From Pseudanabaena biceps (lineage in GTDB: Bacteria; Cyanobacteriota; Cyanobacteriia; Pseudanabaenales; Pseudanabaenaceae), in contig JAATWA010000001.1 in NCBI GenBank assembly GCA_013361095.1, forward strand, positions 2,520,501 through 2,584,500: a DNA stretch of 64,000 bases, written 5' to 3'. Both the position numbers and the translations under genes were made by a program. Shown here one piece after another: positions 62,174 to 64,000 of this stretch. The first letter of the stretch is position 1. The number at the start of each line of letters is the position of its first letter. The notes under the pieces are model-generated. The model saw nothing but the letters and a program-made list of their open reading frames with translations. It was not told where the DNA came from and did not search any database.

Positions 62174-62226
62174 AAAACACACAAGAGAGTTGCGGCGCAA
62201 AGCCTCGCAACTCTCTTGTGTGTTTT
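62174..62226. repeat. Type I hairpin repeat, degenerating
   Basis: 25-bp arms AAAACACACAAGAGAGTTGC.., loop AAA, core GCGGCGC facing GCCTCGC (two broken pairs). A further short GCAGGGC-AAA-GCCCCGC hairpin follows near 62266. Confidence 0.8.
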
Positions 62227-62390
62227 ACAGCAGTCACTTATTAAACCTGCCTCAAAAAGCGATCGCAGGGCAAAGCCCCGCAACGGGTTTTATATATCTA
62301 GCTATATTAATCAGGCTTAGAAACTCTATACTCTGACTTGATCGTCAATAGTTTTCTATTAAAAAATTCTGTAGGTGTTTGGAAGACTCT

Positions 62391-64000
62391 ATGCGTATAA
62401 ACTTGCTCGTATTCACAGCCATTGCTGCCAGCACATTATCAATAAACCCTTTGCTGGCAAAGGCTGATCCCGCAAAGCAAGAGATTGCTCAAACGCCAAC
62501 CTCGCAGCCAACGGAGCCACCTCGCGAGACTCCTCCGACTAGCCCAACTCCTCCCAACACAACTTCTCCCAACACAACTCCTCCCAACACAACTCCTCCC
62601 AACACAACTCCTCCCAACACAACTCCTCCCAACACAACTCCTCCCAACACAACTCCTCCCAACACAACTCCTCCCAACACAACTCCTCCCGCATTTACTC
62701 TACCGCCATCCACTCCCGCCCCTACTGCGCCCAGTGAAACTCAAGTTTTGGTCGGCGAAGTGGTGATCAAGACACCTGAAGGGCAACCACCACTATCGCC
62801 TGAGCTGGAAAAGCAAATTTATGATGTCATTTCAACAAAGCCCGGACGTACTGTAACGCGTACTCAACTCCAGTCCGACATCAACTCCGTATTTGCCACA
62901 GGTTTCTTCTCCAATGTGCAGGCTGAGCCAGAAGACACCGAAATTGGCGTACGAGTGACTTTCTTTGTGTTGCCAAATCCAGTACTTAAAGCGGTGACTA
63001 CCGAAGGTACAAAAGTACTAGATAAAGCCGTTGTCGATCGCATTTTTGGTTCTCAGATTGGCAAAATCACTAACCTTAAAGATGTTCAAGCCAGTGTCAA
63101 AGAGTTAGAAAAGTATTACCAAGATCAGGGTTTTGTTCTAGCTCAAGTGGTCGATATTAAAGCAACGCCCGAAGGCGTGATCAATTTGGTGGTCTCAGAA
63201 GGAGTAATTGAAGGCATCAATGTTGCTTTTATTAATGAAGATGGTAAAACTCAAGATGCACAAGGTAAGCCAGTTACAGGCACTACTCGTGACTTCATCA
63301 TTACCCGCGAACTAACCATCAAAGAAGGTGAAATTTTTAATAAAAACACCGTCCAAAGCGATCTTCAAAAAGTCTTTGCCTTAGGACTATTTGAAGACCT
63401 CAACATTGGACTTGCTCCTGGCACTGATCCTCGTAAAGTGATCGTAACTGTCAACGTAAAAGAGCGTAATACAGGCTCGATCGCCGCAGGTGCAGGACTA
63501 AGTTCTTCGACAGGTTTGTTTGGTACAGTCAGTTTCCAGCAACAGAATCTTGGTGGTAACAACCAAAAGCTAGGCTTAGACATTCAAGTTGGTGAACGGG
63601 AATTACTATTTGATCTCAACTTTACTGATCCTTGGCTAGCAGGCGATCCTAATCGCACTTCGTTTACTGCCAATATTTTCAATCGCAGCTTGTTTAGTTA
63701 CATCTTTGACACCCCTATTGGTATCGGTGTTGATAACGTCAGCCCACGCATTAATCGTCTGGGAACGGGCTTTAGTTTCTCCCGTCCTCTAGGGCCTGCG
63801 ACAACTGCGTCTCTAGGACTCAGGTATGAGCGAGTTAGTGTCACGAATAGCAACGATAATACACTTGCCCCGACCGATAGCTTAGGCAATCCCCTTACGG
63901 CAAGTGGCACTGGACAGGATGATTTGCTATTGCTGCAATTTGCCTATGCCACTGATCGGCGCGATAACCCCCTCAAGCCTTCCTCTGGTTCTGTGTTTCG
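62391..64000 (+). CDS. Omp85/BamA-family outer-membrane protein (start; runs off window)
   Basis: At least 536 residues, open to the window edge. Signal peptide MRINLLVFTAIAASTLSINP..., a Pro/Thr-rich linker with nine PNTTS/PNTTP-type units, then POTRA domains (about residues 120-345: VGEVVIKTPEGQ, NVQAEPEDTEIGVRV, LEKYYQDQGFVLAQVVDIKA, TVQSDLQKVFALGLFEDLNI). The beta-barrel starts near SIAAGAGLSSSTGLFGTVSF and includes NLGGNNQKLGLDIQVG. Cyanobacterial Omp85 inserts outer-membrane proteins and is related to plastid Toc75. The C-terminal barrel strands are outside the window. Confidence 0.92.
   Translation, partial: MRINLLVFTAIAASTLSINPLLAKADPAKQEIAQTPTSQPTEPPRETPPTSPTPPNTTSPNTTPPNTTPPNTTPPNTTPPNTTPPNTTPPNTTPPNTTPPAFTLPPSTPAPTAPSETQVLVGEVVIKTPEGQPPLSPELEKQIYDVISTKPGRTVTRTQLQSDINSVFATGFFSNVQAEPEDTEIGVRVTFFVLPNPVLKAVTTEGTKVLDKAVVDRIFGSQIGKITNLKDVQASVKELEKYYQDQGFVLAQVVDIKATPEGVINLVVSEGVIEGINVAFINEDGKTQDAQGKPVTGTTRDFIITRELTIKEGEIFNKNTVQSDLQKVFALGLFEDLNIGLAPGTDPRKVIVTVNVKERNTGSIAAGAGLSSSTGLFGTVSFQQQNLGGNNQKLGLDIQVGERELLFDLNFTDPWLAGDPNRTSFTANIFNRSLFSYIFDTPIGIGVDNVSPRINRLGTGFSFSRPLGPATTASLGLRYERVSVTNSNDNTLAPTDSLGNPLTASGTGQDDLLLLQFAYATDRRDNPLKPSSGSVF
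62551..62685 (+). repeat. Nine 15-bp tandem repeats in the Omp85 gene
   Basis: Unit CTCCCAACACAACTC repeated nine times without gaps; only the first unit differs (one base). Encodes a PNTTP linker. Unit length is a multiple of three, so copy-number change keeps the frame. Confidence 0.95.

Noticed and set aside
62489..62713. Minus-strand frame with GGVVLGGVVLG repeats
   Set aside because: Mirror of the 15-bp tandem repeats in the Omp85 gene.

Overview
The window is chromosomal DNA of a cyanobacterium. The octamer GCGATCGC (HIP1) recurs throughout. There are photosystem II genes (psbB-psbT), a high-light-inducible Chl-binding protein, the b6f cofactor-assembly protein CCB, PII (glnB) with its target NAG kinase (argB), a D-glycerate 3-kinase, and many cyanobacteria-type signalling genes. 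I suspect a Pseudanabaena-like lineage, but that is an impression and was not tested.

Layout. 0-5 kb: cobT-like gene end, AAA ATPase, Ca2+-type P-ATPase, glnB behind an NtcA-type site. 5-7.3 kb: a Mo-enzyme/cytochrome b pair and a repeat-rich lipoprotein. 7.4-19.3 kb: glycerate kinase, psbB-psbT, bioB, ppk, gpx, a small kinase, tsaB-like, DUF6761, rsmG, hli and a two-repeat protein. 19.3-22.1 kb: a truncated RRP8-like methyltransferase next to a decayed IS that carries an IS1-family insertion. 22.2-27.1 kb: hemW, a CHASE2 nucleotide cyclase and a DUF928 gene. 27.3-28.9 kb: an IS1-family element inserted into another IS1-family element. 29-36.8 kb: M3 and M28 peptidases, then an accessory island of a frameshifted PemK toxin, its antitoxin, a YgiT-type protein and a large DNA methyltransferase carrying an inserted DUF559 nuclease-like domain. 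37-48.9 kb: tRNA-Leu, GGDEF-EAL regulator, fabD, dut, Ser/Thr kinase, DUF4330, DUF2059, CCB, GAF adenylate cyclase, MSMEG_0570-type gene, tRNA-Ser. 49-64 kb: a membrane protein between long inverted repeats, argB, rpmF, a NACHT NTPase, a ROK kinase, two Uma2 nucleases, rel/spoT, an HTH-GrpE-like protein, purC and the start of an Omp85 gene.

The most striking feature is intergenic. I mapped 29 long palindromes (arms 10-33 bp) with a GC core near GGCGGCGC and a 3-nt loop that is always all-purine or all-pyrimidine apart from one GAT. Their middle arm sequences differ from copy to copy yet stay complementary. Many start or end within about 15 bp of a stop codon, and the outermost bases are often AAAACCCAA/TTGGGTTTT, so they may act as two-way terminators. 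A separate box (about TATAGCTGTAGCCA ... TAGGACATAAAACCC) precedes several of them.

Two small non-coding mobile elements are visible by their target duplications: a family with CAGCA-ATTCTCATTAT ends and 9-bp duplications, and a 124-bp element with 10-bp duplications inserted into a hairpin arm. A third repeat (core CTCCCGCAGGAG) occurs as an inverted pair between genes, and again as an inverted pair around the DUF559 domain inside the methyltransferase gene. Defence-type genes cluster in two places: 32-36.8 kb (methyltransferase, toxin-antitoxin) and 53-58 kb (NACHT, Uma2).
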